Source of the DNA: Acetobacter aceti
GTDB taxonomy: Bacteria > Pseudomonadota > Alphaproteobacteria > Acetobacterales > Acetobacteraceae
Assembly (NCBI RefSeq): GCF_002005445.1
Contig: NZ_CP014692.1
Coordinates: forward strand, 2,046,001 to 2,110,000
Reading direction: 5' to 3'
Length of the DNA: 64,000 nt
A program made the translations under genes and the position numbers. Position 1 is the stretch's first letter; every line of letters starts with the position of its first letter. Under the pieces are notes generated by a model that searched no databases, was not told the origin of the DNA, and worked only from the letters and a program-made list of their open reading frames with translations. Positions 35,757-45,806 of the stretch are shown here, piece by piece.

Positions 35757-37190
35757 ATGCCATTTTCACAAGCTTTTCATCCGGCTCTCGATCACACCCG
35801 CCTCGGCGGTCTGTTTTACGATGTCGTGCAGCCCGCTCACTTCCCCACGCACACGCTCCGTTATCGTAACAACCGGGCAGCGTCCACTGTCGGCCTCGAT
35901 ACGCTGACCGATGCCGAATGGGTCGATCATTTCGGCCGTTTTGTCCCGCTTCCCGGCTCCCTGCCCCAGCCTCTGGCGCTGCGTTATCATGGCCACCAGT
36001 TCAGGCAGTACAACCCTGACCTCGGCGACGGCAGAGGATTTCTGTTCGCCCAGTTGCGGGATGATACCGGGCGTCTGCTCGACCTGGGCACCAAGGGTAG
36101 CGGGCGCACTCCATGGTCTCGCGGCGGCGATGGACGCCTGACCCTGAAAGGCGGCATGCGGGAGATTCTGGCCGCCTCCATGCTGGAAGCGCTGGGCGTT
36201 GAAACCTCCCGCGCCTTCAGCCTGATCGAAACCGGTGAGAACCTGGAGCGGAACGACGAACCGTCCCCCACGCGCTCCGCAGTTCTCGTGCGACTGGGTC
36301 ACTCTCACATCCGCATCGGCACGTTCCAGCGTCTTGCGGCCAATGCCGAGACAGAGGCTCTGAAGCTACTCGTCACCTACGTTCGGGAGACCTACTACCC
36401 AGACCTGTCCGTCCCGGAAGATGGCAATGAAGCGCTGGTCCTGTTTGAAGCCGTGTGCGGTCGCGTCGCCCGTGTGGGAGCCCAGTGGATGGCCGCGGGC
36501 TTTGTCCACGGCGTCCTGAACACCGACAATATCGCGATTACGGGCGAGAGTTTCGACTATGGTCCATGGCGGTTCCTGCCCCGGTTCGATGCGGGCTTTA
36601 CCGCCGCCTATTTCGACCATAACGGGCTTTACGCCTATGGACGCCAGCCACAGGCGCTGCTGTGGAATCTGGCCCGTTTGGCGGAATGCCTGCTGGAATT
36701 TGCCCCCCATGCCGGACTGACGGACGTTCTTTCCCGCTTTCCCGCACTTTATGAACGCGAACTGGATCTCGCATGGTGTCGTCGTCTTGGCGTCAGCCCG
36801 GACACTCCCGAGACCGATCGCGCCCTGCGGCATGCAGTCACGCTGTTTATGGAGACCTCAGGCATTCCGTTCCATTGCCTGCCCTTCGACTGGTATGGAG
36901 GCAGTGATGGCGCGGAGCGGGCGTTGAACGGTGAACGTGGCGACCTCTATCGTGACAGCGCCTTTGCAGAGGCCCGCGGCCTGCTCGAAAAACGGACCCC
37001 GGTCGCCTCCTATTCCGTAGATCATCCATATTTTTCAGGCGGTCAGCCCTGTAATATGCTGATCACGACGGTCGAGGCTCTCTGGACAAAAATCAGTGAG
37101 CAGGATGACTGGTCCGCCCTCGATGACAAGCTGGCAGAAATCGCCCTGATGGCCGATGCGCTGGGCCATATTCCCGCCGTGAAAACGTGA
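35757..37190 (+). CDS. selO: SelO family protein adenylyltransferase (YdiU/UPF0061)
   Basis: SelO is a pseudokinase-fold enzyme that transfers AMP to Ser, Thr or Tyr of proteins. The 477-residue product matches the usual length. Motifs include LALRYHGHQFRQYNPDLGDGRG, LDLGTKGSGRTPWSRGGDGR, LKGGMREILAASMLEALGV and NTDNIAITGESFDYGPWRF, the last holding the metal-binding Asp/Asn and the DYG. I place the start at ATG 35757; a TTG immediately precedes it. The gene is single, convergent with nothing, and divergent from the symporter operon. Confidence 0.93.
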   Translation: MPFSQAFHPALDHTRLGGLFYDVVQPAHFPTHTLRYRNNRAASTVGLDTLTDAEWVDHFGRFVPLPGSLPQPLALRYHGHQFRQYNPDLGDGRGFLFAQLRDDTGRLLDLGTKGSGRTPWSRGGDGRLTLKGGMREILAASMLEALGVETSRAFSLIETGENLERNDEPSPTRSAVLVRLGHSHIRIGTFQRLAANAETEALKLLVTYVRETYYPDLSVPEDGNEALVLFEAVCGRVARVGAQWMAAGFVHGVLNTDNIAITGESFDYGPWRFLPRFDAGFTAAYFDHNGLYAYGRQPQALLWNLARLAECLLEFAPHAGLTDVLSRFPALYERELDLAWCRRLGVSPDTPETDRALRHAVTLFMETSGIPFHCLPFDWYGGSDGAERALNGERGDLYRDSAFAEARGLLEKRTPVASYSVDHPYFSGGQPCNMLITTVEALWTKISEQDDWSALDDKLAEIALMADALGHIPAVKT

Positions 37191-37252
37191 GGCCGGAGAA
37201 ACCTCCTTCATGAACTCAAAAAATCTTCGCTTTTTGGACATATCCGGGCTTT

Positions 37253-37265
37253 AAGAACGGTTCTT
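37253..37265. repeat. Short perfect palindrome upstream of ftsK
   Basis: AAGAAC-G-GTTCTT lies 28 bp before the ftsK ATG. It contains GAAC/GTTC half-sites but not the 7-bp spacing of an alphaproteobacterial LexA box, so it is listed only as a possible operator. Confidence 0.3.
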
Positions 37266-37293
37266 CACCTTTAGGATACACGCCGCACGCGAT

Positions 37294-40218
37294 ATGTTCG
37301 CATTCCATGCGAACCGTAGGTGGCCCGCATATCCAGCTTTTGAACACTGTAACCTTGGGACCGGTTTCTTGGCGCGTATCAGCCGCATCCTTCCTGCCAG
37401 CCTTTCATCCGCCACGACGAAAACGTCGCTGAAACGCCGGGGTGACGAACTCGGCGGTGTTCTGCTATGGGTACTGGCGCTTGCCCTGACAACCTGCTTC
37501 TGGAGCTATGACCCGCTCGACCCCTCCCCGGATGTGTCGACCGACAGAGCGCCCACGAACCTGTTTGGACGACCGGGCGCGTTTCTTGCCGACATCCTCA
37601 TTCAGGCGGTGGGACTCTCCACGGTCCTGCTCATCATCGCGCTCGTCGCATGGGGATGGAGAATCTTCCGGCATCGCGGCCTGAGCGTTTTTGTGCTGCG
37701 TGCGGTCGCTCTCTGCTGCCTCATGCTCGTGGGTTCGGCCCTGCTGGCGGCGCTTCCCATCCTGATCACGGCGTTTCATGCGCCCGCATGGCCATCCGAT
37801 GCCGGGATCGGCGGTGGCATCGGCGCCAGCATGGCCCGGGAAGCCGTGGCGGCGGGCATGTCGGCCATCGGACCTGCGGGCGGCGTCATCATCTGGTGCC
37901 TTGGTCTGATACTGGCCGTTCTTCTTGGTGCGCTGGCTTTTGGTCTCGATCGCAATGAATGGAACAGCATCGCCCGCCTGACAGGCGCGACCATGCTGAT
38001 CATCGGCCGTCAGCCCGGCCGTCTCGCCAGAGTGATTATCGCGCGGCAGCGCCGTGTCGTTCCGGGTCAGGAAGAGGCTTACGCTCGCAGCGACTATGGT
38101 AATGGCTATGATACAGCCATTTCCGAGAACGGCTTCGCCGAGCAGGACAATGGTAGCAAACGGTCATGGATTCCCCGACGGGCCAAGGCGTCCACGGCAT
38201 CCGCCGGCCAGTATCTTGCGGCAAAAGCAGCGCAGGAAACACGGTTTGCGCCGCCGCCGCCCCGCTCGGAAACGGCGCGACAGCCTGCGGCCACTCGAAG
38301 CACAGCTCCGACCGGAACAGACGTCGCCCTTCTGGCGCCTTCACCGGAATCGCCTCCGGCAAACCGCCCGACCGGCCGCAGGCCCGCGAACACAGTCAAC
38401 GAAGACGAACCCGTCTATGCGCTGCCGGGCCCGATGCATGACGCTCCACCGTCTGGCGAGCCCATGTCAGCCTATCGGGATGAGCGCGCTTCCGTCTCTG
38501 AACTTCTGGCCACACCTTCGTCTCAGCCGGAATCTCCGCCGCCCGCAGCCCGCCCTGAACCGATCACACAGTCAGCGGGTCACGGCGCCCCGGCTGAAGG
38601 GGAAAGCAGGAAATCCCTGCTTTCCAAACTCTTCGGTGGCCGGTCGGAGAATGAAGGAAGTTCGGCAGCAGGCCGTCGGGAAGCGGCGAAAACCTCTCAG
38701 GGCTGGATTCTGCCCCCCGTTTCCCTGCTGAAACTTCCACCCGCCTCACGGGCCGCCATGGCTCCATCACGGGAAATGCTGGAAGGCAACGCACGGCTTC
38801 TCGAAACGGTTCTGGCGGATTTCGGTGTTCAGGGTCGGATTGTCGATCTGCATCCCGGCCCCGTGGTGACACTGTATGAGCTTGAGCCAGCGCCCGGCAT
38901 CCGTGCGGCCCGTGTCATCGGTCTGGCCGACGATGTCGCCCGCTCCCTGTCCGTGCTCAGCGTCCGTATCGCCACAGTCCCCGGCCGCAATGTCATCGGC
39001 ATCGAAGTCCCGAATGCAACCCGCGAGACGGTCTATCTTTCTGAACTGTTCAAATGCCCGGAATGGGTAAACACGACGGCGCGGCTCGAACTGGCTCTCG
39101 GCAAGGATATCGAGGGAGAACCTGTTTTCGGCGACCTCGCCAAGATGCCGCATCTGCTCGTCGCAGGCACCACCGGTTCCGGCAAGTCGGTCGGGATCAA
39201 CGCCATGATCCTGTCGCTGCTCTTCCGGCATTCTCCGGATGAGTGCCGCCTGATCATGATCGACCCGAAAGTGCTGGAACTGTCGATCTATGACGGCATC
39301 CCTCACCTGCTGACGCCGGTTGTCACCGAGCCGACCAAGGCCGTCACGGCCCTGAAATGGGTTGTGCGCGAGATGGACCGTCGCTATCGCGCCATGGCGC
39401 ATCTGCAGGTCCGTAACATCGCCGGTTATAACGAGCGTGCGGCGCAGGTCCGTGACCGCGGCGAGGAAGTCACCCGGCGGGTGCAGACCGGCTACGATCC
39501 GGAAACGGGGAATCCGATTTTCGAAGAGCAGTCCCTGACGCTCGATCCGCTGCCCTTCATCGTCGTGGTGATCGACGAGATGGCCGATCTGATGATGACG
39601 GCGGGCAAGGAAATCGACGCCGCCGTCCAGCGTCTCGCGCAGAAGGCCCGTGCTGCGGGTATTCACGTCATCATGGCGACGCAGCGCCCGTCCGTGGACG
39701 TGATCACCGGCACCATCAAGGCCAACTTCCCGACGCGTATTTCCTTTCAGGTGATCAGCAAGTTCGACAGTCGTACGATCCTTGGCGAACAGGGTGCGGA
39801 ACAGTTGCTTGGTCAGGGCGACATGCTGTTCATGCAGGGCGGTGGCCGTATTACCCGTGTGCATGGGCCATTCGTGGCTGACAGTGAAGTAGAAGCGGTG
39901 GTCGAGTTCCTGCGTGAGCAGGGTGAGCCGATTTACGACGAGGACGTCATTTCCGAACGAGAGGATGATGGCGCCGCAGGAGCTTTCGAAGCTGCGAGCG
40001 GTGGTGGAGACGGCGATACATCCGGTCTGTATGACAAGGCGGTCGCCATCGTGATCCGCGAAGGCAAGGCGTCCACCTCCTTCGTCCAGCGTCATCTTTC
40101 GATTGGCTACAACCGTGCCGCCAAGCTGATCGAGCAGATGGAGAAGAACGGCATCGTGACGGCAGCGGACCATGTTGGTCGCCGCAAGGTTCTGATCGGA
40201 CGCGGCGCAGAAGACTGA
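37294..40218 (+). CDS. ftsK: DNA translocase FtsK
   Basis: FtsK couples septation to chromosome segregation by pumping DNA at the division site. The 974-residue protein has four N-terminal membrane helices (about residues 48-225) and a long low-complexity Pro/Ala/Glu linker (about 245-475). The motor follows, with the Walker [15 protein letters not shown] (Lys631) and Walker [33 protein letters not shown] and [26 protein letters not shown] are also present. The C-terminal gamma winged-helix (about 910-970: [31 protein letters not shown]) recognises KOPS-type sequences. A terminator follows the stop. Confidence 0.96.
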   Translation: MFAFHANRRWPAYPAFEHCNLGTGFLARISRILPASLSSATTKTSLKRRGDELGGVLLWVLALALTTCFWSYDPLDPSPDVSTDRAPTNLFGRPGAFLADILIQAVGLSTVLLIIALVAWGWRIFRHRGLSVFVLRAVALCCLMLVGSALLAALPILITAFHAPAWPSDAGIGGGIGASMAREAVAAGMSAIGPAGGVIIWCLGLILAVLLGALAFGLDRNEWNSIARLTGATMLIIGRQPGRLARVIIARQRRVVPGQEEAYARSDYGNGYDTAISENGFAEQDNGSKRSWIPRRAKASTASAGQYLAAKAAQETRFAPPPPRSETARQPAATRSTAPTGTDVALLAPSPESPPANRPTGRRPANTVNEDEPVYALPGPMHDAPPSGEPMSAYRDERASVSELLATPSSQPESPPPAARPEPITQSAGHGAPAEGESRKSLLSKLFGGRSENEGSSAAGRREAAKTSQGWILPPVSLLKLPPASRAAMAPSREMLEGNARLLETVLADFGVQGRIVDLHPGPVVTLYELEPAPGIRAARVIGLADDVARSLSVLSVRIATVPGRNVIGIEVPNATRETVYLSELFKCPEWVNTTARLELALGKDIEGEPVFGDLAKMPHLLVAGTTGSGKSVGINAMILSLLFRHSPDECRLIMIDPKVLELSIYDGIPHLLTPVVTEPTKAVTALKWVVREMDRRYRAMAHLQVRNIAGYNERAAQVRDRGEEVTRRVQTGYDPETGNPIFEEQSLTLDPLPFIVVVIDEMADLMMTAGKEIDAAVQRLAQKARAAGIHVIMATQRPSVDVITGTIKANFPTRISFQVISKFDSRTILGEQGAEQLLGQGDMLFMQGGGRITRVHGPFVADSEVEAVVEFLREQGEPIYDEDVISEREDDGAAGAFEAASGGGDGDTSGLYDKAVAIVIREGKASTSFVQRHLSIGYNRAAKLIEQMEKNGIVTAADHVGRRKVLIGRGAED

Positions 40219-40255
40219 TGCGCCTGTTTCAGGCATGCTTCACAGGGTATCTTCG

Positions 40256-40287
40256 CCCGTTCAATCAGAATGATTTGAACGGGTTTT
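40256..40287 (+). terminator. Intrinsic terminator after ftsK
   Basis: CCCGTTCAA-TCA and TGA-TTTGAACGGG pair around a short loop and are followed by TTTTT (to 40287). It starts about 38 nt after the ftsK stop. Confidence 0.8.
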
Positions 40288-40370
40288 TCTCCACATCTCA
40301 GTAAGGCTCCTGCTCAAGGCAATTACCCTGGGCAGGCACCAGCTTTCCCCTGCTTTCTGGAAATGAGCGC

Positions 40371-41060
40371 ATGATCATGACGGGTCTTTCTCCAGCTCTC
40401 CCGTTTGAAACGCTCTACGAAAGCAATCAGGCGCTCATCATCAACAAGCCAGCGGGATTGCCGGTTCATCCCGGCCCGAAGGGTGGTCCCAGTGTGGAAG
40501 ACTGGTTTCCTCTGATGAGTCGCCGGAAACATGGTCCCTGGCTTGCTCACCGGCTTGATGCCGACACGGCGGGTTGCCTCGCCATCGCCCTTCGCAAACA
40601 GACGTTGCTAGCGATGCAGGCCTGTTTCTCACAAGGCCGGGCACGCAAGGTCTACTGGGCCATCGTGCAGGGTGTTACTCCCGAAACGGCGGAAATTGAC
40701 GAGCCTCTGAAAAAAATCAGCAGCCGGTCCGAGGGATGGAAGATGTGTGCGGCGCCTGACGGGCAGAATGCACGCACGACGCTCAAACGACTGGGAACGG
40801 ACGGCGTGTGTTCATGGGTGGAGCTCACCCTCCACACAGGCCGGACCCATCAGGCGCGCATTCATTGCGCCCTGTTGGGCACACCAATCAAAGGCGACCC
40901 GATCTATACGGAAAACAAGAACACGGGCTCAGGTCCGCTCCACCTGCTGAGCCGGGAGTTGTCCCTCCCGCTCCCAGCGCCAATAGCAGCCGTCGCCCCG
41001 CCGCCGCCTCATATGGAGGCGGCCTTACGGCGCTGTGGCTATCACCCGCAAACCGGGTGA
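40371..41060 (+). CDS. RluA-family RNA pseudouridine synthase
   Basis: The 229-residue protein is a stand-alone catalytic domain without an S4 RNA-binding domain. It has the catalytic motif LAHRLDADTAG (Asp63), an N-terminal NQALIINKPAGLPVHPGP, and VELTLHTGRTHQARIH, all standard for the RluA/RluC/RluD class. It isomerises uridine in rRNA or tRNA; the target cannot be told from sequence. ATG 40371 has GGAA upstream; a second in-frame ATG follows two codons later. The C-terminus is Pro-rich. It is convergent with the glycosyltransferase that follows. Confidence 0.9.
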   Translation: MIMTGLSPALPFETLYESNQALIINKPAGLPVHPGPKGGPSVEDWFPLMSRRKHGPWLAHRLDADTAGCLAIALRKQTLLAMQACFSQGRARKVYWAIVQGVTPETAEIDEPLKKISSRSEGWKMCAAPDGQNARTTLKRLGTDGVCSWVELTLHTGRTHQARIHCALLGTPIKGDPIYTENKNTGSGPLHLLSRELSLPLPAPIAAVAPPPPHMEAALRRCGYHPQTG

Positions 41061-41081
41061 CAGGCGTTCAGGACTGAGTCA

Positions 41082-42221
41082 TCAGTTGCTGACGGAGTGC
41101 CAGGACTTGCCCTGGAACTTGTAGTCCACGTGCAGTTCTTCGATGATGTCCGAGAAGACCTGGCTGTCATACACAACCATCGAAGGAATGGGACGAACCC
41201 GCATGAAGTCGGCATGGAATGTGCGGTTCAACGCACGTTCGAAAACACCGGGTCCTGTTTTATAGGGAATATACAGACCCGGATGCAGATAGCAGTTCCG
41301 GTAGAGCGACAGCAGAACATCTTCCAGAATGGGGCTGTTTGCGACCGAACCGAAAAAATCATTATGCACGACGCTGTCATGGGTCAGCAGGAATACATGT
41401 GAGTGGTGGTGTGACAGCTTCTCGAAGAAGACGTCCTCGGACCGGACCCGGATATCGGCATCAAGCCACCAGCCTCCCAGCTTCTGGATGACATGGGCAC
41501 GCAGGAAATCAGCCGCCTCGGCAGGGTGCCGGGTGCTCAGGAACAGGGTCCGGGCCTCGACGCCATAGAGCTCATACAGCCACTGGGCGGCTTCTTCCTG
41601 ATTGAAAGTCCTGACCTCAACTCCCTTGAGGTTACGATGATACTCGAAGTTCCGCTCGACTTCCTCCGGCGTCTCCTTGTCCCAGTACATGAAAATCTTG
41701 CGCGGGATGAGAGCGCCGGGATTACGGCTATCTGCCACACCATTCCGCATCTGCTCGGTGTAGAGACGGTTCATGATCTCCAGATACAGCCGGTCGCATT
41801 CTTCGCCGGTATGGAACTCGTCGTAACAGTTCCCCATGATCCGTGCGGCCTTGATCAGGTCGCCTGCGGTCCATGCTGTCTGGATGCCAAGGATATAATT
41901 GTAGAGCGGAAGTGACAGGGACCGCAGTGCATCCATATCTGCCTGATTGAGCGGCAGACCGGCCTTCAGCTGGCACAGAAGGCTGACATGAAGCAGGATA
42001 TGCGCGCCGGGATGCTGATCCGGAGATTTGGAATGAAGTTCATACCCGATATGATAAACGCGAGCGGCTTCGGCAACGCACCGATCGGTATGGAGGACAT
42101 TGGCGAGATAAAATGCTTTTTCGACGGTGTCGCAGCCATGCTCGTTATAATAGGCAACGGCTCTTTCATTGTTCGCCAGGTCGGAGGGGGTAAGATGCGG
42201 TGGTGTTACCGGTTCAGTCAT
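41082..42221 (-). CDS. Glycosyltransferase with DXD motif (GT32/capsular synthesis-like)
   Basis: I start at ATG 42221 (379 residues), which has GGAG 8 nt upstream; ten further residues are open. Residues about 1-175 are helical and match nothing I recognise. From about 175 the protein resembles GT32-type transferases (Och1-like, capsular polysaccharide synthesis proteins): IPRKIFMYWDKETPEEVERN, then RHPAEAADFLRAHVIQKLGG and WWLDADIRV with the metal-binding Asp254-x-Asp256. A later KTGPGVFERAL matches the family's 'GP' segment. No signal peptide. It sits alone between a pseudouridine synthase and the thiamine operon, so donor and acceptor are unknown. The 250 bp upstream to thiO contain the promoters only. 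Confidence 0.75.
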   Translation of the reverse strand: MTEPVTPPHLTPSDLANNERAVAYYNEHGCDTVEKAFYLANVLHTDRCVAEAARVYHIGYELHSKSPDQHPGAHILLHVSLLCQLKAGLPLNQADMDALRSLSLPLYNYILGIQTAWTAGDLIKAARIMGNCYDEFHTGEECDRLYLEIMNRLYTEQMRNGVADSRNPGALIPRKIFMYWDKETPEEVERNFEYHRNLKGVEVRTFNQEEAAQWLYELYGVEARTLFLSTRHPAEAADFLRAHVIQKLGGWWLDADIRVRSEDVFFEKLSHHHSHVFLLTHDSVVHNDFFGSVANSPILEDVLLSLYRNCYLHPGLYIPYKTGPGVFERALNRTFHADFMRVRPIPSMVVYDSQVFSDIIEELHVDYKFQGKSWHSVSN

Positions 42222-42473
42222 TCCATTATCTCCGACGCCTTGTCTGGCCAACTTATTAGCAAATCCTCAGACCGTTACAACCGGAACGGACGTTCATTTG
42301 GATCATAGCTACTCCTGATTATCATTTTTTACCCGTTGAAATGAAAAACATTATTTCATGGCGCAGTCTCCGCAGGGCCTTCCCGGCAATCAGGTGCGAG
42401 GCCCCCTTAACAAACCACTGTAACATCGTCATCGTGGCACCCTTTTATTACTGTCCGGCAGGGGAGGCTCTCC

Positions 42474-43445
42474 ATGACACGCCCTCAAAATATTCTGGTT
42501 CGTGGCGCAGGGGTCGCCGGTCTTGTTTCTGCTGTCAGACTGGCCAGTCGTGGAGCCCGCGTCACCCTCGCTGAAGCGGGTCCGAAAGTCGGGTCAGGGG
42601 CTTCCTGGATGGCGGGAGGGATGCTGGCTCCCTGGTGCGAAGCAGAGTCGGCGCCCCCTGAAGTGACAGAGCGTTCGATTGATTCCCTTGCCTGGTGGCG
42701 CGCAAACGTCCCTGACGTGCAATCCAATGGCAGTCTTGTGGTCGCTCCGCCCCGCGACACGGCGGAGATCGCCCGCTTTGGACGCCGCACCAGTCACTTT
42801 CGGGAAATCGGGCCACAGGAAATCGAAGACCTGGAACCGGATCTCGCCGATCGCTTTCAAAAGGCGCTCTTCTTTCCGGAAGAAGGGCATCTCGATCCAC
42901 GCAAGGCTCTGCCTGCCCTCGCCCAGCGTCTGGTGAACGAACTGGGTGGACGCCTTCTGCTGAATTGCCCGCATGCGCCAGCCGACCTGTCCTACGACTG
43001 GACCGTTGATGCAACGGGCCTTCGCGCCCGGGAGGAACTTCCCTCTCTACGCGGCGTAAGAGGAGAGATGCTCCTCCTCCGCTGCCCGGACGTGGCGCTG
43101 CACAGACCCGTGCGGATGCTGCACCCCCGCATCCCCATCTATATAGTGCCGCGTGCCGATCACCTGTTCATGGTCGGCGCAACGATGATCGAGAGTGAAA
43201 ATGACGGCCCCGTCACGCTCCGGTCGATGAGCGAACTGCTCAACGCGGCCTGGACGCTCCACCCCGGATTTGCGGAAGCCGAGATTGTCGATATCGGTAC
43301 TGGTCTGAGACCTTCCTATCCTGACAACGTGCCTCTTGTGACCCGGGAAGACCGTACCATCTTCGTCAACGGGATGTATCGTCACGGTTACCTGCTGTCG
43401 CCCTGGCTGGGCCAGCAGGTCGAGAAGCTCGTATTCGATTCGTAG
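42474..43445 (+). CDS. thiO: Glycine oxidase ThiO-type FAD-dependent oxidoreductase
   Basis: ThiO oxidises glycine to the imine used by ThiG to build the thiazole. The 323-residue DAO-family protein has the FAD dinucleotide fold at its start (ILVRGAGVAGLVSAVRLASRG), SGASWMAGGMLAPWCEAESAP typical of ThiO, and the C-terminal TGLRPSYPDNVPLV and NGMYRHGYLLSPWLG. GGGGAGG precedes the ATG. It leads the thiO-thiS-thiG-thiE cluster. I looked for a TPP riboswitch in the upstream 220 bp and found none of its conserved blocks. Confidence 0.92.
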   Translation: MTRPQNILVRGAGVAGLVSAVRLASRGARVTLAEAGPKVGSGASWMAGGMLAPWCEAESAPPEVTERSIDSLAWWRANVPDVQSNGSLVVAPPRDTAEIARFGRRTSHFREIGPQEIEDLEPDLADRFQKALFFPEEGHLDPRKALPALAQRLVNELGGRLLLNCPHAPADLSYDWTVDATGLRAREELPSLRGVRGEMLLLRCPDVALHRPVRMLHPRIPIYIVPRADHLFMVGATMIESENDGPVTLRSMSELLNAAWTLHPGFAEAEIVDIGTGLRPSYPDNVPLVTREDRTIFVNGMYRHGYLLSPWLGQQVEKLVFDS

Positions 43446-43576
43446 AAGACCCGTGACTTGCGTGGCCTTCCTGAAAGCCCCAAGTGATGCAGGAGCGACG
43501 CCGGTGGTGATGGCCTCATCGACAACTGCCCCGATGACAACTGCTCAGGTGACGATGGATGGTCAGGGAGACTGAC

Positions 43577-43774
43577 ATGAACATTATGGTCAATGATGAA
43601 GCCCGCGAGGTGAGTGCTCCCACCCTTGCCGCTCTTGTTGATGAACTGGGTCTGACGGGCGCCCGGATCGCAACCGCCGTAAATGGTGATTTCGTCCCGG
43701 CCTCTCGCCGCACCCATCTGGCCATTGCAGAGGGGATGAAGATCGAAATCGTCGCCCCCATGCAGGGTGGATAA
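43577..43774 (+). CDS. thiS: Sulfur carrier protein ThiS
   Basis: This ubiquitin-like sulfur carrier of 65 residues ends in the essential Gly-Gly (APMQGG), whose C-terminus becomes a thiocarboxylate that donates sulfur to Thi[21 protein letters not shown] fits the family. ATG 43577 has GGGAG upstream; six further in-frame residues exist upstream but lack a ribosome site. It lies 131 bp after thiO and 5 bp before thiG. Confidence 0.95.
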   Translation: MNIMVNDEAREVSAPTLAALVDELGLTGARIATAVNGDFVPASRRTHLAIAEGMKIEIVAPMQGG

Positions 43775-43779
43775 AACCG

Positions 43780-44550
43780 ATGAAATTTTACGGAACCAGT
43801 CTTTCTTCCCCCCTGATGCTGGGTACGGCGCAGTACCCTTCGCCCGAAATCCTCGCCTCCGCCGTGAGGGCGGCTCAGGCCGGCGTGATCACCGTCTCGC
43901 TGCGACGGGAATCCGCTGGCCAGAAGGCAGGGCAGGCGTTCTGGTCCCTCATCCGTGAGCTTGATGTTCCGGTTCTCCCCAACACGGCCGGATGCCACAC
44001 GGTCAAGGAAGCAGTCACCACGGCCCATATGGCCCGCGAAGTGTTCGAGACGGACTGGGTCAAGCTGGAAGTCATCGGCGAGTCCGATACGCTGCAACCG
44101 GATGTCTTCGGCCTTGTGGAAGCGGCGCGCATCCTCACTTCGGAAGGGTTCAAGGTTTTTCCCTATACGACTGAAGATCTGGTGGTGGCGGAAAAGCTTC
44201 TTGCCGCGGGCTGCGAAGTGCTGATGCCGTGGGGTGCGCCGATCGGCTCAGGCAAAGGTCTGAACAATGTATTCGGGCTGAGGGCTCTTCGCGCTCATTT
44301 CCCGGACGTCCCTCTTGTGGTCGACGCCGGAATCGGCGTGCCGTCCCATGCCGCTCAGGCCATGGAACTCGGCTATGACGCCGTTCTGATCAACACGGCG
44401 GTCGCCAGGGCGGGCGATCCGGTGGCCATGGCCCGCGCGTTCAGCCTTGCCGTCGAAGCCGGAGCTCTCGCCCGTCAGGCTGACCCCATGGCGGAACGCG
44501 ACATGGCGGCCCCCTCCACTCCCCTGCTCGGAAAGCCTGTGCTCGCATGA
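43780..44550 (+). CDS. thiG: Thiazole synthase
   Basis: ThiG condenses deoxyxylulose phosphate, the glycine-derived imine and ThiS-bound sulfur into the thiazole phosphate. The 256-residue TIM barrel has the Schiff-base lysine Lys95 in [30 protein letters not shown], and the phosphate-binding [12 protein letters not shown] and [20 protein letters not shown]. It follows thiS by 5 bp and overlaps thiE by 4 bp (ATGA). Confidence 0.97.
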   Translation: MKFYGTSLSSPLMLGTAQYPSPEILASAVRAAQAGVITVSLRRESAGQKAGQAFWSLIRELDVPVLPNTAGCHTVKEAVTTAHMAREVFETDWVKLEVIGESDTLQPDVFGLVEAARILTSEGFKVFPYTTEDLVVAEKLLAAGCEVLMPWGAPIGSGKGLNNVFGLRALRAHFPDVPLVVDAGIGVPSHAAQAMELGYDAVLINTAVARAGDPVAMARAFSLAVEAGALARQADPMAERDMAAPSTPLLGKPVLA

Positions 44551-45161
44551 CCCATTCACCGCTACCCCAGCGCATCTATCCTGTTGTGGACCGGGCGTTC
44601 TGGGTCGACCGTCTGGGAGCAGCCGGAGCACGCTTCATCCAGCTTCGCATCAAGGACAAGGTGGGGGAGGCGTTTATTGATGAACTGAAGGAAGGTCTGC
44701 GTTTCGCCGACCGGCACGGCGTATCACTGGTCGTCAATGATTTCTGGCGGGAAGCCATTCTGTGTGGAGCGCCGTGGGTACATCTGGGTCAGGAAGACCT
44801 TGATACAGCGGACCTCGAAGCCATCCGGAAAGCAGGCATCCGGTTCGGCATCAGCACGCACTGTGTGGAGGAGCTGGACCGCGCTCTGGCGACAAGGCCT
44901 GATTACGTTGCTCTGGGGCCAATCTGGCCTACACGCCTCAAGAAAATGGCCTTTGGTCCGCAGGGTACGGAAAAACTGACCGAATGGCGCAGGAAAATTG
45001 GCGACCTGCCTCTGGTGGCGATTGGCGGCGTAACCCTGAGCCGTGCGCCCGAATGTATCGTCGCCGGTGCGGACTGCGTTTCCGCCGTTTCCGACTTCAT
45101 TCTGTCACCCGATCCGGAAGCCCAGATCACAGCATGGCTGGAAGCAACAGAAAAAAAATAG
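44547..45161 (+). CDS. thiE: Thiamine-phosphate synthase
   Basis: ThiE joins the pyrimidine and thiazole halves of thiamine. The 204-residue TIM barrel shows [57 protein letters not shown] and [15 protein letters not shown], then [21 protein letters not shown] near the end. These are the substrate loops of ThiE rather than of the regulator TenI, although the 'WREAI' in place of the usual 'D-x-A' text leaves a small doubt. The start overlaps the thiG stop. No clear terminator follows. Confidence 0.9.
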   Translation: MTHSPLPQRIYPVVDRAFWVDRLGAAGARFIQLRIKDKVGEAFIDELKEGLRFADRHGVSLVVNDFWREAILCGAPWVHLGQEDLDTADLEAIRKAGIRFGISTHCVEELDRALATRPDYVALGPIWPTRLKKMAFGPQGTEKLTEWRRKIGDLPLVAIGGVTLSRAPECIVAGADCVSAVSDFILSPDPEAQITAWLEATEKK

Positions 45162-45257
45162 TGCAAAACGACATCGTGCCAACAATCGCTGCTCGCCGCT
45201 TAAATGTTCTTCAATAGCTGTGACTGATTATCCTGCCAGTTGGTTGGATCGAAAGTT

Positions 45258-45806
45258 GTGCAGTTGATACCCGTCATTAATAAAGCTGCCAGATTGATTA
45301 CTGCATGCGCCCTGAGTCATGGTCTTTTCATCGCCATGTCTTTTCGCGCACACGCTTTCGACTCCAAGGATGTCAACATCTTGAGGGAGACGCTGCACTT
45401 TATCGTGCCGCCGCCGAAAGGAGAGATTACTGTAGCGGTTGTATACAACCCCGCAGTGACAGGCTCGGTGCAGGAAGCACAGCAGATCAGCAAAGCTTTC
45501 TCCGATACTTCACAGGGTGTCGACATCGTCATGCATGCTTTCCCCGTAAGTCTCGATGGTCTGAATCGCAGCACGTTCGCCGCGGTCGTGTCCGCCAACG
45601 GAGCAGGCACTCCCACCCTGAAAAATGCGCTCAGCTCACATCACGCCGTCTGCGTGACAGGACATCTGGATCAGGTAGAGAGCGGAAGCTGCCAGATTTA
45701 TCTCACTTCGCGGCCGACTGTGGATATCCGCCTCAATCAGGATGCCACTGACGCCGCGGACGTGCATTTTGCAACGGCTTTCAGAATCATGGTGCGCACG
45801 CTCTGA
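45258..45806 (+). CDS. Small exported protein, possibly YfiR/DUF4154-like
   Basis: I do not recognise this with confidence. GTG 45258 gives 182 residues; a TTG at 45240 would add six. It begins with a hydrophobic export signal (about residues 8-35, LITACALSHGLFIAMSFRAHA). The mature part has alternating strands and helices: EITVAVVYNPAVTGSVQEAQQ, FAAVVSANG, AVCVTGHLDQVESGSCQIYL, VDIRLNQDATDAADVHF. The last part faintly resembles the 'F-x-I-N-x2-A' ending of YfiR/DUF4154 periplasmic proteins that control diguanylate cyclases, but no cyclase gene is adjacent. It ends one base before the convergent amidohydrolase stop. Confidence 0.5.
   Translation: MQLIPVINKAARLITACALSHGLFIAMSFRAHAFDSKDVNILRETLHFIVPPPKGEITVAVVYNPAVTGSVQEAQQISKAFSDTSQGVDIVMHAFPVSLDGLNRSTFAAVVSANGAGTPTLKNALSSHHAVCVTGHLDQVESGSCQIYLTSRPTVDIRLNQDATDAADVHFATAFRIMVRTL

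Noticed and set aside
37253..37265. LexA (SOS) box ahead of ftsK
   Set aside because: GAAC and GTTC half-sites are present but with a 1-bp centre; alphaproteobacterial SOS boxes have a 7-bp spacer.
42252..42473. Possible TPP riboswitch upstream of thiO
   Set aside because: The conserved CTGAGA and ACC-CTTTGAACCTGAT blocks are absent. A GGGGAGG ribosome site is the only clear signal.
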